Position numbers and translations under genes: made by a program. A stretch of DNA of 64,000 bases, taken from positions 372,001 through 436,000 of the forward strand of contig JAGKQI010000062.1 of assembly GCA_018806915.1 (NCBI GenBank), given 5' to 3'. The stretch is from Phytophthora colocasiae (taxonomy: Eukaryota > Oomycota > Peronosporomycetes > Peronosporales > Peronosporaceae). The stretch's first letter is position 1; each line of letters starts with the position of its first letter. A model generated the notes under the pieces. It was given only the letters and a program-made list of their open reading frames with translations, ran no database searches and was not told where the DNA came from. This document shows, piece by piece, positions 10,187 through 22,400 of this stretch.

Positions 10187-11419
10187 ATGTCGTCCGACTG
10201 GATCTTCTCCGCCTACGAGTTGCAGCACTCTCCGTCCCGTAGCGACGGCGTATCGCTCGTCTCCGAATTGGAACGCCGTGCCGCCGCCTGCCGCCTCATT
10301 ACGCGGCTCGCGGCGGCGCTGCACGTGTCTCTCGCGTCTCAGCGCGCCGCCTGTGTGTTTCTGCACCGCTTCTTCATGCGGCGGTCGCTGACGCAGTGCG
10401 ATGAGCTGAACGTGGCGGCCGCGTGTCTGTTACTGGCGTCAAAGGCCGAGAACGATGAGACTCAGGGCGTCGATGTGCGGCGACTAGCTAAAGTGCTGAT
10501 CACGCAAACGTCAACGCCGTTATCAGAAGTTGAAGTTGTCAGTCAACTCGTGCAACTCGAGGGGGATGCGCTTCTGGCGTTGAGCTTCGAGCTCGAAGTG
10601 GACCATTCGTTTTGTTATATCGCTGCTGCGGTGGACAAAGTTGTCGCACTCCGGGAGACACATGGGGATGCTCTGCGTCTGCAATTGAAGCAAACGGCCT
10701 GGAGCTTCCTGAACGACAGCGCCATCACGTGGTCGTGTTTGGCGGTGGACGCTTCATTAGCGGCCAAAGCTGCAGTGTACGCTGCTGGTCTGTTCGGGAG
10801 TTGTGTAGCGGACGATGTAGTTACAAGTTCAGGGGACCCGTGGTGGACGGTGTTGGAGACGTCGGTGGACGTCTTGAAAGGTGCTTGATTGGGTTTTTAG
10901 TTGGGTTTTTGGCTCTTGAGGACTCACGAGAGAGTTGCTGTTGCTTTAGATGCCGCGAAGCACGTGCTGTCCGCCTATACAGCCCCATTTGTTGATGCCA
11001 GTGTGCTCCCGAGCGCTCTGGTTGAGTTAGTGAACGTCTTCCATAAGATGACGAACGAGCCCAGCGACAACTGCGTGCGTGAGGTTGAAGTGCCCGAGAC
11101 GCCGTGCCAGTCGCTGGGAGATGCCTTTAAGCAGGTCGAGGTCGACGCTGAGATCCTGTTCCAGAGTGTGGAAGGACCCTCTGCTATCGATGAGACCTTT
11201 CTGGGCCAAACCACCGCGTGGATCGATGACTGCGTGGTGGTGAAGGGTGGACAGAGCCCGCTGAGCCCGTCCGACCCGTGTGATGTGGAGAAGAGTATCC
11301 CGCTCTTCTCCCCTCAAGACCGTGCCATGGAGTCATGCGCACAAGGTCCCCTTCTATTGAAGCGTTCGATTACGTTAGCAGAGTGTGGCCACAGCGCCAA
11401 GAAGGCCAAGCTACTATGA
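10187..11419 (+). CDS. Cyclin of the transcriptional (K/T/L-like) type
   Basis: Exons 10187-10880 and 10950-11419 are joined across a 69-bp intron (GTGCTT...TTGCTTTAG, with a good polypyrimidine tract), giving 387 residues. The N-terminus WIFSAYELQHSPSRSDGVS is the hallmark start of cyclin boxes of the cyclin K/T/L group. The first box runs to about residue 120 (NVAAACLLLASKAEND, then EVVSQLVQLEGDAL), and a second box runs to about 240. The C-terminal ~140 residues are acidic and without domain signs, ending KKAKLL, a possible nuclear signal. Such cyclins activate CDK9/11/12-type kinases on RNA polymerase II or in splicing. Which subgroup it belongs to cannot be settled here. Confidence 0.83.
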
Positions 11420-11630
11420 GAATCATCTGAGTAACACTCTGCACCAACACCCCCAAAAGAAAACAGATTAAAACAGGGAAGAACCAGCATTCTTACCTGC
11501 ATACAAAGCGAGTGCTTCTGTATATTTGCCAAACAAACATGGAAAACCAAACCGTAAAGTAAAAAAAAGTCTATGAGTTCATCCAAAACGAAGAGAAGTT
11601 CATACCTTGTCTACCTATTCGTTTAGTATC

Positions 11631-13187
11631 CTAGAGAAGACACTCGAACCACTTCACTGGCATCTTCGATCTGTCCAGAATAGCATCTCCTGACTTGAAG
11701 GCCACATCGTAGTGATTGAGCTTGGAAGCGTAGAATCGGTCGCGGTAGCTCTTCCCAAACTTCGACGCTGGAAATCCACCAGCACAACTATGGAACTCGA
11801 CCATACCGTCGTTCATACGAGACTTGTGAGAGATCAAAGTGCCCATGATCCAGAAACCGTATTGGTACGATGACAGGATTCCAGAATAGCTTCTGCTACA
11901 CATCAAGGCGTACACATTGTCTCGGTAAGCTTTCTGTGCAGCTTCGTACGCTTCGTCCAGCTTAGCAGTGCTGTAATCTCCGTGTTGGTACGCTAGAGAC
12001 CGGATACCTTCATCTGCAGGGCAAAAGCCAGTCGATTCGGCGAATCTCTCCATGAGAAAGTTGGTGTTGTCCTTGCAGGATTCCTGGAAGTAATCTGACG
12101 CCATACTTCCAGTCATCGGAGACCCAGAACTGACCCACGTCGTACTATTATCCAGCTTACACCTTCCGTTAGCGATCGCTCCTGCTATCATGAGTCCACC
12201 CATGGAATGAGATACGATAATTGTATCGGAAATGGTTCTCCCCGTGCTCGTCTCACTCACTTCCAGGATGTGATCGCATACTATTTGCTGCTGAATGTCA
12301 TCCGTCCAGGAATTGTTCACTGTGTTGAGCACTGCGTACTTCGTGGACGAGCAGCAGGGTGTGTGGCCTGTCATATTCCCCCAGTAGCTGTACGAGTCGA
12401 GGTTATCCACTTCCTCATCAAGCACACCAAGGCCGTGGATGAAGATACACGGACGCGGCTCTGACTTGCAGGAACAGGATTCCCCAAGAAAAAAGTCGAA
12501 CCTGGGCTCCAGTTCCCTGGCTTCATTGACGATCTGTTCTCCAGTCAAGAAGGATTTCCCGATGGCTGTGACTGAAGTAGGAGACACTACCCCTTCACAC
12601 TCGCTGGTATCAGCCTTTGGCACTTGAATCACCATGTTACCCTGAACGTACTCCACCTTGATATCCATATCCATACCAAACAGCGTAAAGCCTGAAGAAC
12701 CGGAGAAGCACACGCCGAATTCGATGTCATTCACCGAGATCTTGAACGAATTGCCGCTTGCGCACTGGATAATACTGCCGTTGCTAGCCAGAATGTTCGA
12801 GACGGCCTTGGCATCGCCCAACGCCGCTGCAATGGAGTTGACAGGTGGGAGGATATCTGTGTCCATACATTTGACTGGGGGGTTATTGTCGCTGCCATTC
12901 AGGAAGCGACGAGAAACGTATGCCATTCCGTCAACAAGAGTGTAATTGTACAGCATTTCATCTTCAGCGAACGCAGTAAACGCGTTGTACAGGACACTGA
13001 AGTTGTCGATAGATACGAGCGGGTTGGCAAGGACGGAGAACTTGGATTGACCATGGACTTCCGACGCTGTACGCTTGATCGAGAACTGGAGGTGGAGGGA
13101 TGGCCATTGGGGGCTCTGTCCATTCACGAAAGCCAACAAGGCTGGAAGTAGGAAGACAACCGTGAAAGTTGGATGGAGTGGGGGCAT
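11631..13187 (-). CDS. Secreted alpha/beta-hydrolase (lipase-like), cluster member A
   Basis: 518 residues from the ATG at 13187. A further 8 in-frame codons upstream lack an ATG, and this start puts a signal peptide (FTVVFLLPALLAFVNGQ) at the very N-terminus. The first half carries a Cys-containing domain of unknown type. The second half has the hydrolase signs: an oxyanion-type strand CIFIHGLG, the nucleophile elbow SHSMGG (Ser near position 12210) and a likely catalytic His in KLNHYDVAF near the C-terminus. There are many NxS/T sequons, which fits secretion. Paralogues at 13862-14428 plus 24869-25887 and at 26059-27633 share order and strand, so the cluster arose by tandem duplication. The substrate is unknown; lipid or ester cleavage is inferred from the fold only. 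Confidence 0.85.
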   Translation of the reverse strand: MPPLHPTFTVVFLLPALLAFVNGQSPQWPSLHLQFSIKRTASEVHGQSKFSVLANPLVSIDNFSVLYNAFTAFAEDEMLYNYTLVDGMAYVSRRFLNGSDNNPPVKCMDTDILPPVNSIAAALGDAKAVSNILASNGSIIQCASGNSFKISVNDIEFGVCFSGSSGFTLFGMDMDIKVEYVQGNMVIQVPKADTSECEGVVSPTSVTAIGKSFLTGEQIVNEARELEPRFDFFLGESCSCKSEPRPCIFIHGLGVLDEEVDNLDSYSYWGNMTGHTPCCSSTKYAVLNTVNNSWTDDIQQQIVCDHILEVSETSTGRTISDTIIVSHSMGGLMIAGAIANGRCKLDNSTTWVSSGSPMTGSMASDYFQESCKDNTNFLMERFAESTGFCPADEGIRSLAYQHGDYSTAKLDEAYEAAQKAYRDNVYALMCSRSYSGILSSYQYGFWIMGTLISHKSRMNDGMVEFHSCAGGFPASKFGKSYRDRFYASKLNHYDVAFKSGDAILDRSKMPVKWFECLL

Positions 13188-13342
13188 CTTTGACAAAGTT
13201 TCTGGTCTCAAGAGAGCAAAACGGTCACTGGTGAGAGAATGTCACGGTCCATTTGCTTGGGTGCGTCAAAGGATGTCAAGTTCTATGTCAAGTTCTACGT
13301 AATGAAAAGCTTCCCATCCACCCAGCAGACCTCCGAGAGTTA

Positions 13343-13731
13343 CCGTATTTGAGATCTCATAGTTCAGAGAGATCTCATAGTTCGCACCGTGTAATAGCCA
13401 ATCAGCAACGTTGTTCAGTTCACATCAGCAATTGAGATCTCATAATTCGTAGCGTAAAAATAGGTCAAAACTCTCAAAAACAGGGCGCTCACTTCGAGAA
13501 AAGCACCATGGGGCCGCGGCCGGAAGGAAGGAAGGACGAGGACGACGGGCATCGGTAAAGCTTCTAAGCAATTCAAACGTGGTGCAGTATCGTACGAGCA
13601 CAAACTACGAGTAATAGAGTTCCATGATGCAGTAGTTTTAGAGACGTGTCGGTACCTGTACGGCTCTTGTACATTTTACAACAATACAACTTCAAAAACC
13701 TGGGGTCTGAACTATGAGATCTCAAATACGG
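13343..13731. mobile_element. MITE of ~390 bp with TA target duplication
   Basis: Inverted ends read CCGTATTTGAGATCTCATAG on the left and the reverse complement on the right; the match runs about 25-27 bp, with TA on both sides (13341-13342 and 13732-13733). The unit GAGATCTCATARTTC recurs three times near the left end and once at the right. It has no coding capacity. TA flanks suggest mobilisation by a Tc1/mariner-type transposase. It lies between hydrolase genes A and B. Confidence 0.75.
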
Positions 13732-13861
13732 TAGCATACAAAAATACGGTGTGCAGTATTCGGTTCGTTGACCATCATGTGTTTTATCTTTGAGCTTTGA
13801 CAGTTCAACATCGGTCTTGGAGGCAAAAGTGGGTTAATCCTTCAATACTTCGAAGTAATTC

Positions 13862-14428
13862 CTACAGCAGACACTCAAACCACTTGAGCGGCATCTTCGC
13901 TTTATCCAACAGAGCGTCTCCGCTCTGAAAAGCGACATCGAAATGGTTAAGTTTCGTCACGTAAAACTTGTCTCGGTAATTGCTACCGAACTCGGACTCT
14001 GGGAAGCCTCCAGCGCAGCTATAGAACTCGACCATCCCGTCATTGTGTGGCGATTTGTGAGGGACCACTTTGCCCAGTAGCCAGAACTGCCACTGATAAT
14101 TAGAAACCAGACCGGAATACTTGGAACTGCACATCGCCGCCTTCACATACTTCCGATAAACCCTCCGGACAGCCTTATAAGCTCTATTCAGCTTCGCCGA
14201 AGCGTATTCCCCGCCTTCATAAGCGAGGGATCGGATCGCAGGACTGACGGGGCATCTACCAGTGACATTCGCCAGCTTTTCCACGATCAGATTGGTTTCG
14301 CCTTGGCATGAACCTTGAAGGTAATCCGAGCCCATGCTTCCTCTCATTGGAGCTCCCGTACTGATCCAAGTTGAGCTTGGTGCTAGACTACACTTTCCCG
14401 AAGCGATTGCGCCCCCAAGCATCAGAGC
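13862..14428 (-). pseudogene. Secreted alpha/beta-hydrolase B, C-terminal part (cut by 10.4-kb insertion)
   Basis: Begins directly after the nucleophile motif, at LGGAIASGKC, and runs to the shared end KWFECLL. It includes the NHFDVAF motif that holds the likely catalytic His. The N-terminal part lies at 24869-25887. The 8-bp ATCAGAGC is present at both cut ends, so the insertion splits the gene just after the catalytic Ser motif. The open frame extends into the insertion, but that extension is transposon sequence. Confidence 0.92.
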
Positions 14429-14438
14429 TAGTGTTGGG

Positions 14439-15439
14439 AAAAAATTGTCCTGGATTTGTCCTGGACATCGCCATCCTGGACAAAGCCTGGATATCCAGGA
14501 CAAAAGTGGCGAAAAGTGTCACAAGACCCACAATCGACAACAGCTACTTCAAAGTACGTTTTAGTAATTCTGTACCTCGTATCCATAAATTTATCCACTC
14601 GAGCAGCCGAAATCGCTTAACCCCTGAGCGTGTCGCGAAACTCGTCTTCGTCTACAGCAATATCCGTGTCAGACAAGTTTCCGGTCACTCTTTTTTTACT
14701 TGAGTTAACTATAGAATGGGTCGAGACCTGATTTACTGTGACCACGCAAGTGGTCACTTTACAACTACTTGGTTTTTGTATGCAGGTTGGAGGGCTCTGG
14801 TGTGGCCCCTCTGCTCCCGCAATGCAAATCTGGAACTGCCAAGACGTATACTTGATGTTTGTATGGAGATTTCGGTGACCACACGATGGTGTGACCACTT
14901 CGCTGTCACCCACGGATATGGTCGGGTGTGACAGAGTCAACACACTCCTGTATGAGGACAGAATACGAAAAACACCGAAAGGTAAGTCGTACAGCACCCA
15001 ACGATGTACAATGCCACTGAGATGGGCGTGGACAGAGCAAAGACGTGGCTGCCTGCCATTGGTGTAGAGGGTTAGGTGTCACAGAGGAGGTCGCTCCGGC
15101 TCCAGACAAAAGATTTTGCGCCAGGAGCTTCAGCTGCATCAGGACGGGAGGTTGTGCGGGACGCAGCTCGCCACGACGGCGCCACGAAGGGTTTGTTGCG
15201 CGGGGCAACCTGCTTGAGGAAAGGAACGAGCAGTGCAGGGGAAGTGTGCGGGATGTGGCGCGTCGTGGTGGAGCTGCATTTGGGAATTCGCGCGGGGTAA
15301 ACTGATGCAAGCGTTGCTTCCTGGTGCCAAGGACGGATGGAGAGGAGACCAACAAGAGCACGAATCAGCAAGAGCTGTAGGTGCATTTAGAAAAGGTGAT
15401 GAAGCTCTCTGATCATTCGTTTACGTGCGATTTCTAACA
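14439..15439. other. Non-coding left arm of the insertion
   Basis: It contains only short open frames with no recognisable domain, for example an Arg/Gly-rich one at 15045-15305. A run of GTGACCAC-type words (about 14738-14905) recurs in both orientations. No transposase similarity was seen. Confidence 0.5.
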
Positions 15440-17459
15440 TTAATCTCTGTATAAAGCCGTACTGTTGCTGTTAGGCCTTCCTGCTAGTTGATGCTGGCTT
15501 TGAGCACGAAGCACCTTGTTGGCACCACGATAGGCCAGCTTCTTACGCTTCGAGAGGTCAAGCAGCCCTCGCACATGCAGAGCGAACACAAGGTGTGTGC
15601 ACACACCAAACTTTAGATGATAGTCGCAAGGGCAATGATGACGCAGTACATCGACACACCAGCCTTCACCTGGCATACCGCGCACTTCAGCACGCGCTGT
15701 CTGGATGCTGAGGCGGGACGTGACAGGTAATGCTTCGTTGGTGCGACGGGCTAGCGGGTCATACACTCGATCGCAAAGCTCCGACGCCACGTACACATGG
15801 TCTTCTAATGTTGTAGGCGCGTCATTAAGCAAAAACGCCACTCGAGATCGGCCTGAGACAAGCTCGCGTATCTTGTGAGCTCGCTCAAGTTCACGGGCAC
15901 GTCGTACGAGGACAGGAGAAGGGGTGACTTCTGTGGCGAATGGCTTCTCCTTTAAACTTTCCGTGCGGCAGCACTGTAGCAGTTGCTCTATCAGTGCACC
16001 CATTTTGAGGCGCGAGTGCAAGGTATAGTCGCGCTTCAGGGCTCTGTTGTACTGCTCGACGGGGTTATTGGTAGTGGCGAAGCCTGGACGAGTGTAGAAA
16101 ATTTGCCACCGGTGGAACCTGCTGTCCAGCCATTGCTTCTAAAGTACGCAGTGAAGTTCGAGAGCCTTGTGTCTTCCTCCCAGCCAGACAGAAGCTTCGC
16201 CTTCTTTTCAGCATACGCGCCCGCAGTAGCAGTAAAGTGCAGATCAGCAATGTCGCGCATTACACGAGCAGCAAGCAAAGGCTCCAGTGCACGTGTCTTT
16301 TCGTGAACCTTTGCCAGCACGTGAAAGTAGCACATCAAACCAATTGGTTTGGCTCCTTCAATAGAGGTGGAGAAAACTTCTTCGACGCCATTCAGTTGAG
16401 CTTCGTCCGCATCAACCATGACGAAACGAGGTGCGAGGTCATGTCCAGTCACAGATCGGAATACTCGTTTCAGCGCTGACAGAGCTTCTACGTATTGAAC
16501 CTTCGTCCGTTGTGAAGAGATGAACACAGCGAGGAGATGGAAAGTTCTCATGCAGTCGGAAATCCCGAAAACAATTACAGGATAGTTGACCTGATTGAGC
16601 TTGAATGTGGCATCCACGTGTAAGACGTGAGCTGCTGGCACTTGATCACATCGTTGCATCAATTTTTTCGAGGAGAGCCCCACAACAAACGGATCCGTGT
16701 CGGTGCCAGTGCCTATAACCGGACGGCCATCCACATCCGTATTCCACGTGAAAGTGAAGCCTTCAGACAAATCTTCTTGGCCCGTAAAGCCCTCTCTCGG
16801 ACTAAGTTGGACACATCGTCCCAGAAGTCACTGCCACCTAAGTGGGCAGCGCGATAATGATGAACAAAGCGCTGCACCACAGCGAGAGATGGCAAGCTGC
16901 CCTGGTTAAGGTTGAAGCGGCGGAGAAGTGCGTTTCGAATCCTCATGGGGCGGTGGTTGTGCGCCGCCATTTCCCTGGCAACCGCTTTCATTGGCTCCGA
17001 CAGCCGGATGTGCCTCTCCGGCCGGCGAGGGGATTCATGGGCGCCAGCCTCCCACACAGTCATGATGTTCAGCACAGAACAGTGCTGGGTTTTCCCTCTC
17101 CACTTGCAGCGAGTGTAAGGGATGTCGTTGGCGCACTACTCTAAGGAGCAGCGAATCAGCCGCACCCTAATGTTGTGCGGCTCTGGAGCTGCACACAGAA
17201 TGCATGGCGTAACATCGCTTTTCATGACAGCGGTAGCTTTGAACGTATCGAGCAGTAGGTTCGCGTCGTTTAGTGACAGGCTTTGGGCAAGGAGCATCCA
17301 GTCTAGTCGGCGAGGCATTCTTGGGTTTAGTAGGCGAGCAGGCGTGTGGGGGCTTGGGTGCGGGTCCGTAGACTCAATAGGAACGTAGGCAAAAGCCAAG
17401 TGGTTAGCTATGGTGAATCGTACCGTGCTTCTAGAATGATTGGCTGTGGGCACTTGCAA
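15440..17459 (-). pseudogene. MULE (Mutator-like) transposase, frameshifted
   Basis: Three overlapping frames carry one protein from right to left. The N-terminal part is at 17459-16713 (two frames). The DDE-fold catalytic part is at 16770-16110, with HVDATFK near 16605, MVDADEAQ near 16412 and the CYFHVLAKVHEK segment. The C-terminal part is at about 16110-15440, with the TTNNPVEQYNRALK signature and a SWIM zinc finger (CPCDYHLKFGVCTH near 15590-15640). Frame changes occur near 16760 and 16140. SWIM fingers are typical of MULE/FAR1-type transposases. It is probably inactive as read. Confidence 0.85.
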
Positions 17460-17585
17460 ATTTAGGTGACGCTGTCACATGTTTCAGTATAAATATGCTT
17501 ATTTCGATGCTACTGGTACTGTTTGTATACAATTCGTAGATTTTGGTTAGATTTGATACGTTGTCCTGTATGAGCTGTTCCCCGA

Positions 17586-17864
17586 GGTTGCGGGGAACTT
17601 GGGCGCAGCTTGAAGGAAGTAGGGTAGAAGAGAGAAAAAGAAGAAGTAAGATTAATGTTTAAGAAAGTAGATAGCTACTCACTAGAAAATAGTATGCGGC
17701 ATTCAGAAACGTAGTCTAGAATTGCCTCTACCATTCATCGTACTGATGTCACAGACATTTTAGTACATAATTTATTAGAGTCAAAAGTACCGTGTCTCTT
17801 CATTATTAGTTTATAGAAGACACGGTGTAGAGGTGGTCCCTATGAACGAGCCCTAACCTCAACA
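17586..17864 (-). repeat. copia 3' LTR
   Basis: Direct repeat of 24023-24298. Its outer base is G where the other copy has T. It carries one extra ATT in the CATTATTAG stretch. Confidence 0.95.
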
Positions 17865-18019
17865 GCCTCCCTGGATCGACATCAGGGAACATCATTAGAT
17901 AATAAAATACACGTGTTTTGATTGGTCTGTTAAAACCCTGTTAAAAGTGTTCAGTCAATTCACAAAATGGCTACACGAAATCAAGTATTTTTCGTTTTTG
18001 AAGCTCCTAGAGGCCCTAC

Positions 18020-18105
18020 GGCCAAACGGAGACCGGATTTGGACTCTACTCGCCAGGGCGAGGCAGAGTCCAAATCGTCATTTGGCCACCTGTGCAGCAG
18101 GTGGC
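18020..18105. repeat. Compound hairpin in copia 3' region
   Basis: GATTTGGACTCT (18036-18047) pairs perfectly with AGAGTCCAAATC (18065-18076). Inside it CTCGCC (18049-18054) pairs with GGCGAG (18057-18062), and outside it GGCCAAA (18020-18026) pairs with TTTGGCC (18081-18087). A second stem, GCCACCTG/CAGGTGGC, follows at 18085-18105. Confidence 0.85.
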
Positions 18106-18615
18106 AGAATAGACAGTAAGCCAAATGTTCAAAACGAATTAGTTTTGACAGTCATAAATTATGAGGGTACAATTGTTGAAGTTATATAATACATGTGGTT
18201 GTCTTATCTGCACGTGCGTGGCAACGTAGGCTACTACATCTACTGAGGCCAAGCGTTTAAGAAACGCATGTTAAAAAGGTGCCATCAGGTCCCACGTGCT
18301 CTCTGCAGTTAGGCAAAGGCTACTTGCTATGTTATGAAAGACTGTAGAGCTCATTTTCAATTCATCTCACTCCGAAGCATCACAGCCCTTCCTCAGCGTG
18401 CACAGCGTTTCCAAGTCAAGTACATAAGCTCCTGGGGCCAGTCCAGCGTCTCCTGCGTCCGAAGAACTTCGCCAGCGTAAGGAAGAGAGCCATTCGACCC
18501 TGTGCAGCATTTCCAGAGCTCGGCACTTCGTACAACCTACTGTACCGTACTGGTGACCGTGGTGACCGTGCAGATTGGTCTGGGGCTCAGTTATTAAACG
18601 CCAGCTTCAGAGATC

Positions 18616-18915
18616 ATGCATCGGTCAGCACAGGTTGCCCGTAAGGACTGTAGCAACTATGGAATATATTTCAAAGGCAACTTTTACAAGTTTCAATCCA
18701 ACTGGTACATCAAGAATGGCTACGGTTACGGAGACAACTACAGGCTCGATTTCGACCTCGGAGCAGGATGTTCATCTGCTACAAGTCCATCTACATACAC
18801 CGGGTCAACGACTACGGCATTAACAGTGCCGAATTTCGACGCAGCATTCAATCCCGTCGACCACTGGCCACATTTCGCCAAAAGGGTCCATAACCGAGCG
18901 ACAGCGTCGACGTAA
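18616..18915 (+). CDS. Small open frame antisense to copia, unknown
   Basis: 99 codons rich in Tyr, Asn, Gly and Thr (KDCSNYGIYFKGNFYKFQSN and following). No family recognised. Composition looks less random than the neighbouring frames, and it lies in a part of the element with no retroviral function, so it may be a captured host fragment. No promoter or splice evidence was found; it may be chance. Confidence 0.25.
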   Translation: MHRSAQVARKDCSNYGIYFKGNFYKFQSNWYIKNGYGYGDNYRLDFDLGAGCSSATSPSTYTGSTTTALTVPNFDAAFNPVDHWPHFAKRVHNRATAST

Positions 18916-19447
18916 GAAGTGTCCGTATTAACTGCTTGTTGAGGACGGATTTTGAGGACGCTGTAAATTTGTCGACAAGTAGGTCAACGGAGGTCGCAGA
19001 AACGACTTTGTCCAGTTCGTCAGCGGTTGTACTTTTTGATTAAGTTCTAAATATATTTTCATTCTTGTTTCTTCACGTTTTGTTTTTGTGTAAAAGTAAA
19101 TGTAAATTTGGCGGCTGTGTGCCAGGGAAAACTCTTCGAGTATAAAACCTTACCGTAAGTAAATGAGAAAACCTTTTACTGTTAAATCTCTTAAAGGGAA
19201 AAACTCATGTTACTACGTGACTCTTTATAAGTTGTGAAGTAATATATGAATGATGAAATTTTTCGTGTATTTTAAAGTAGGCTTAACTGTTAAGTTTAGC
19301 AAGAGAGTGCATACCTAACTTGTTTCTTAAGTCTCGAAATTGGTGCTTATCAAGCGCTTTAGTAAAAATGTCTGCTACCATCGCTTTGGTGTTGCAGTAT
19401 ACAATACTAAATTCATGTCGCTCAACCTTCTCTTGTACAAAATGATA

Positions 19448-22400
19448 TCAAATATCAATATGCTTTGATCTCCCGTGTAATTCCGGATTATTCGAGATCT
19501 TAATACAGCTTTGATTGTCTTCTTGAATCTTGACTGCTTTTGAGGTTAAAAAACCAAGTTCTTTGAGCAGTAGCTTAAGAAAAATTAACTCCTGCATGCA
19601 GTGACATAGTGCAATGTATTCTGCTTCTGTTGTCGAGAGCACAACTGTGTGGTGCTTCCTCGAAAGCCAGGAGATTGGGCTTTGGTCTACCATAGTGATG
19701 TAGCCACCAACAGAGCGTCTTGTGTCAGGGCAATTGGCATAGTCTGAATCAGTGTTGGTCTGCAAGGTTTGCTGCATTGACCAACTTTGACCCTCCCAGT
19801 AAGAGACCAAGGTCGTCTGTACCTGAGAGGTACTTAAGCCCTAATCACTGCTTTCCAATGTTCCTGCCCAGGATTAGCAAGGAATTGGCTGACATCGCGC
19901 ATGTAGAATGCTAGATCGGGTCTTGTGCCAACCATGAGATACATGACACTACCTACAACTTCACGGTAGGGAATACCTTCCATTTGCTCTTTTTCAAGTT
20001 GTGTATTTGGTTGCATTTGAGTTGTAAGTTTGGCATTACGGTCTGATGGAGTTGCCACTGGATATGTTACAAGGTTTTTAAAGCGATCTAACACTGTGCG
20101 TGCATACTTGCGTTGGTGGATAAATATCGTTCGGGCTTCGCAGTTTCGTTCGATTGACCAGCCGATAATGTACTTCACCTCCCCTAAATCTGTCATGGAG
20201 AATCTTTTGTTCAAGGCAGATTTGATCTGACATACGAGGTTGACAGTTGGTGCAATGATCAGTAAGTCATCAACATAGACTGCTACGTAACATGTCTCGC
20301 CTTCGAGTGTTGCCATGAAAACACATCGATCTTTAATCAGTTTGTGGAATCCAAGGCTTTCCAAGAAAGCGGACAAGGTTTGATACCAGATACGAGGTGC
20401 CTGTTTGAGACCGTAAAGACTTTTGAGAAGTTTACAAACGAGGCCTTCCTTTCCAGGAACTACAAACCCTTCTGGTTGTTTCATATATATTTCCTCGTCA
20501 AGGGTTCCGTTGAGAAACGCTGTCTTGACATCCATCTGGTGAATTTCAAAGTCAAGAAGAGCTGCAATCGTTAGTAGCAGGCGTAGGACTTCCATACGGA
20601 TGACGGGGGCAAATATCTCATCGTAATCAACGCCATATTGCTGTAAGAAGCCTTTAATAACTAACCGAGCCTTAAAGCGATCGATTTCTCCTGAGCCAGT
20701 GTATTTAACAACAAAAACCCACCGGTTTTGGAGTACTTTGCGGTTATTGGGAGGAGGTACCAGGATCCACGTCTGGTTGGTCATTAGGGACTGGTAATCC
20801 GAGTCAGCAGCTGCGTGCCACTTATTTGCGTAAGACGAGCGCATCGCCGCATGGTACGTTTTTGGTTCCGGGACATGACGAATTGCAAGTAGGCTAAGAA
20901 CAAGACATGTGCGTTCCTCTACTTCCTGGATGTCTTCAAGGGAGTTTAACGCGCCTAGATCGATTTCTTCGTCATACCGTGGGCGTTTTACACTTGTGGT
21001 CGACGGTTGTGACGGCGTCTCCGTAACAAAAGAGTATGTCAAGACGCCACGTTCCAGAGCCTCCCCAAGAGAAGGAAGCTGGTTCGAAGCGGAAGTAGAT
21101 GCAGATTGTGGTTCTACAACTGAGTTACCTGGAGATTCAGGCTGGGATGGATAGGCTTGTGTTTCCGATGGAACAAATGCTGGAAGTTCGTCAGCAATAA
21201 TAGGCGCTTCAGTTAGGTGATCCGGTAGCTGGAGCGGTCCCGACGTTACCTCAATATTTTCAATAGTCGGAAAGTCAATCTCATTGAAAACCACATCTCG
21301 ACTGTAAACGACACCATGGGTTTTGACATCCATGAGTCGATATCCTTTCTTGTGCTCGGGAATTCTGAGATAGATACACAGTTTGGCACGGGGATCAAGT
21401 TTGTCCCTGTAGATGTCGTTGATATGGACATACGCAGCACAGCCAAACACTTTCAGATATTGAACAGTCGGCTTTCGATTGTACCACAACTCAAACGGTG
21501 TGCAATCCTGTGTGTTAGCGCTTGGTGTCATGTTGAGGAGTGTCGTAACATGTGTAACACATTCTGCCCAGAGTGGTTTGGGGAGCGAGGCATCTAACAG
21601 TAGCGCTCGTACACGTTCCATGATTGTGCGCATGCGGCGTTCCGCAACACCATTCTGTTGTGGTGTATAAGCATTGGTAAATTGAGCGTGCGTTCCATAC
21701 TTAGAAAAAATAACGCGTCCCAGTTTCTCGTACTCTTTAGCGTTGTCAGCCTGCAAGGCCTGGATGTCCACATCCGGCGGTGGCAAGAGATATTCAAGAG
21801 TATGAACATCACTTCGGAATATATTCAAAGCTTTCATGCGAAAGTCTTTGTAGCATGAGTAGAGTTCACTACGTGCCTTCATCGGATAGGTAAACATGTA
21901 GCGACTGAAGTCGTCAATGAATACGACGAAGTAGCGGCAGCCGCCAAGGCTAGGGACGGGAAGAGGGCCACAAATATCAGAGTGAACTTTATGTAAGGGG
22001 CTAGTAGAGCGTTCAACATGTCTATTGGATGGAAAAGGAGCGCGGTGTGACTTCGCGTAAGTACATGCTGTGCAAAAGAAAGAATCTGGTCTAACTACAG
22101 CTGGTGCATCCAGTCCATGAAGAGCTTGGTCTTTAGTGAGTGCCTGTAAAACACGGATGTTAGGATGACCAAGACGTTTGTGTAGTAGCATGAGTCGAGT
22201 CGGCTTACCTGTGGTAGCCACGTAAGCTTCGGCCTTCGGCAGTGGAGAGGCTTCGAATTGGTAGAGCTTCGATGTCGCGGATTTCATCGCCTTGATCGAG
22301 AAGCGGTGGTTTGTTTGGACAGTACACATAGTACGTTTAAAGCCAAAACGGAAGTCATCGTCGACAGCGGCAGCGACTGACAGCAGATTGTACTGCAGTT

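Larger units (their letters stand above)
17865..19447 (-). other. Copia 3' region of unknown content
   Basis: About 1.6 kb between the RNase H coding end and the 3' LTR, much longer than a plain untranslated region. It has strong hairpins (18020-18105) and one opposite-strand open frame (18616-18915). Otherwise I see no gene. Confidence 0.5.

Noticed and set aside
13188..13211. Eight extra codons before hydrolase A
   Set aside because: They begin with TTG, not ATG; starting at 13187 places the signal peptide correctly.
15045..15305. Arg/Gly-rich open frame in the insertion
   Set aside because: No family, overlapping frames of similar length on both strands, probably chance in GC-rich sequence.
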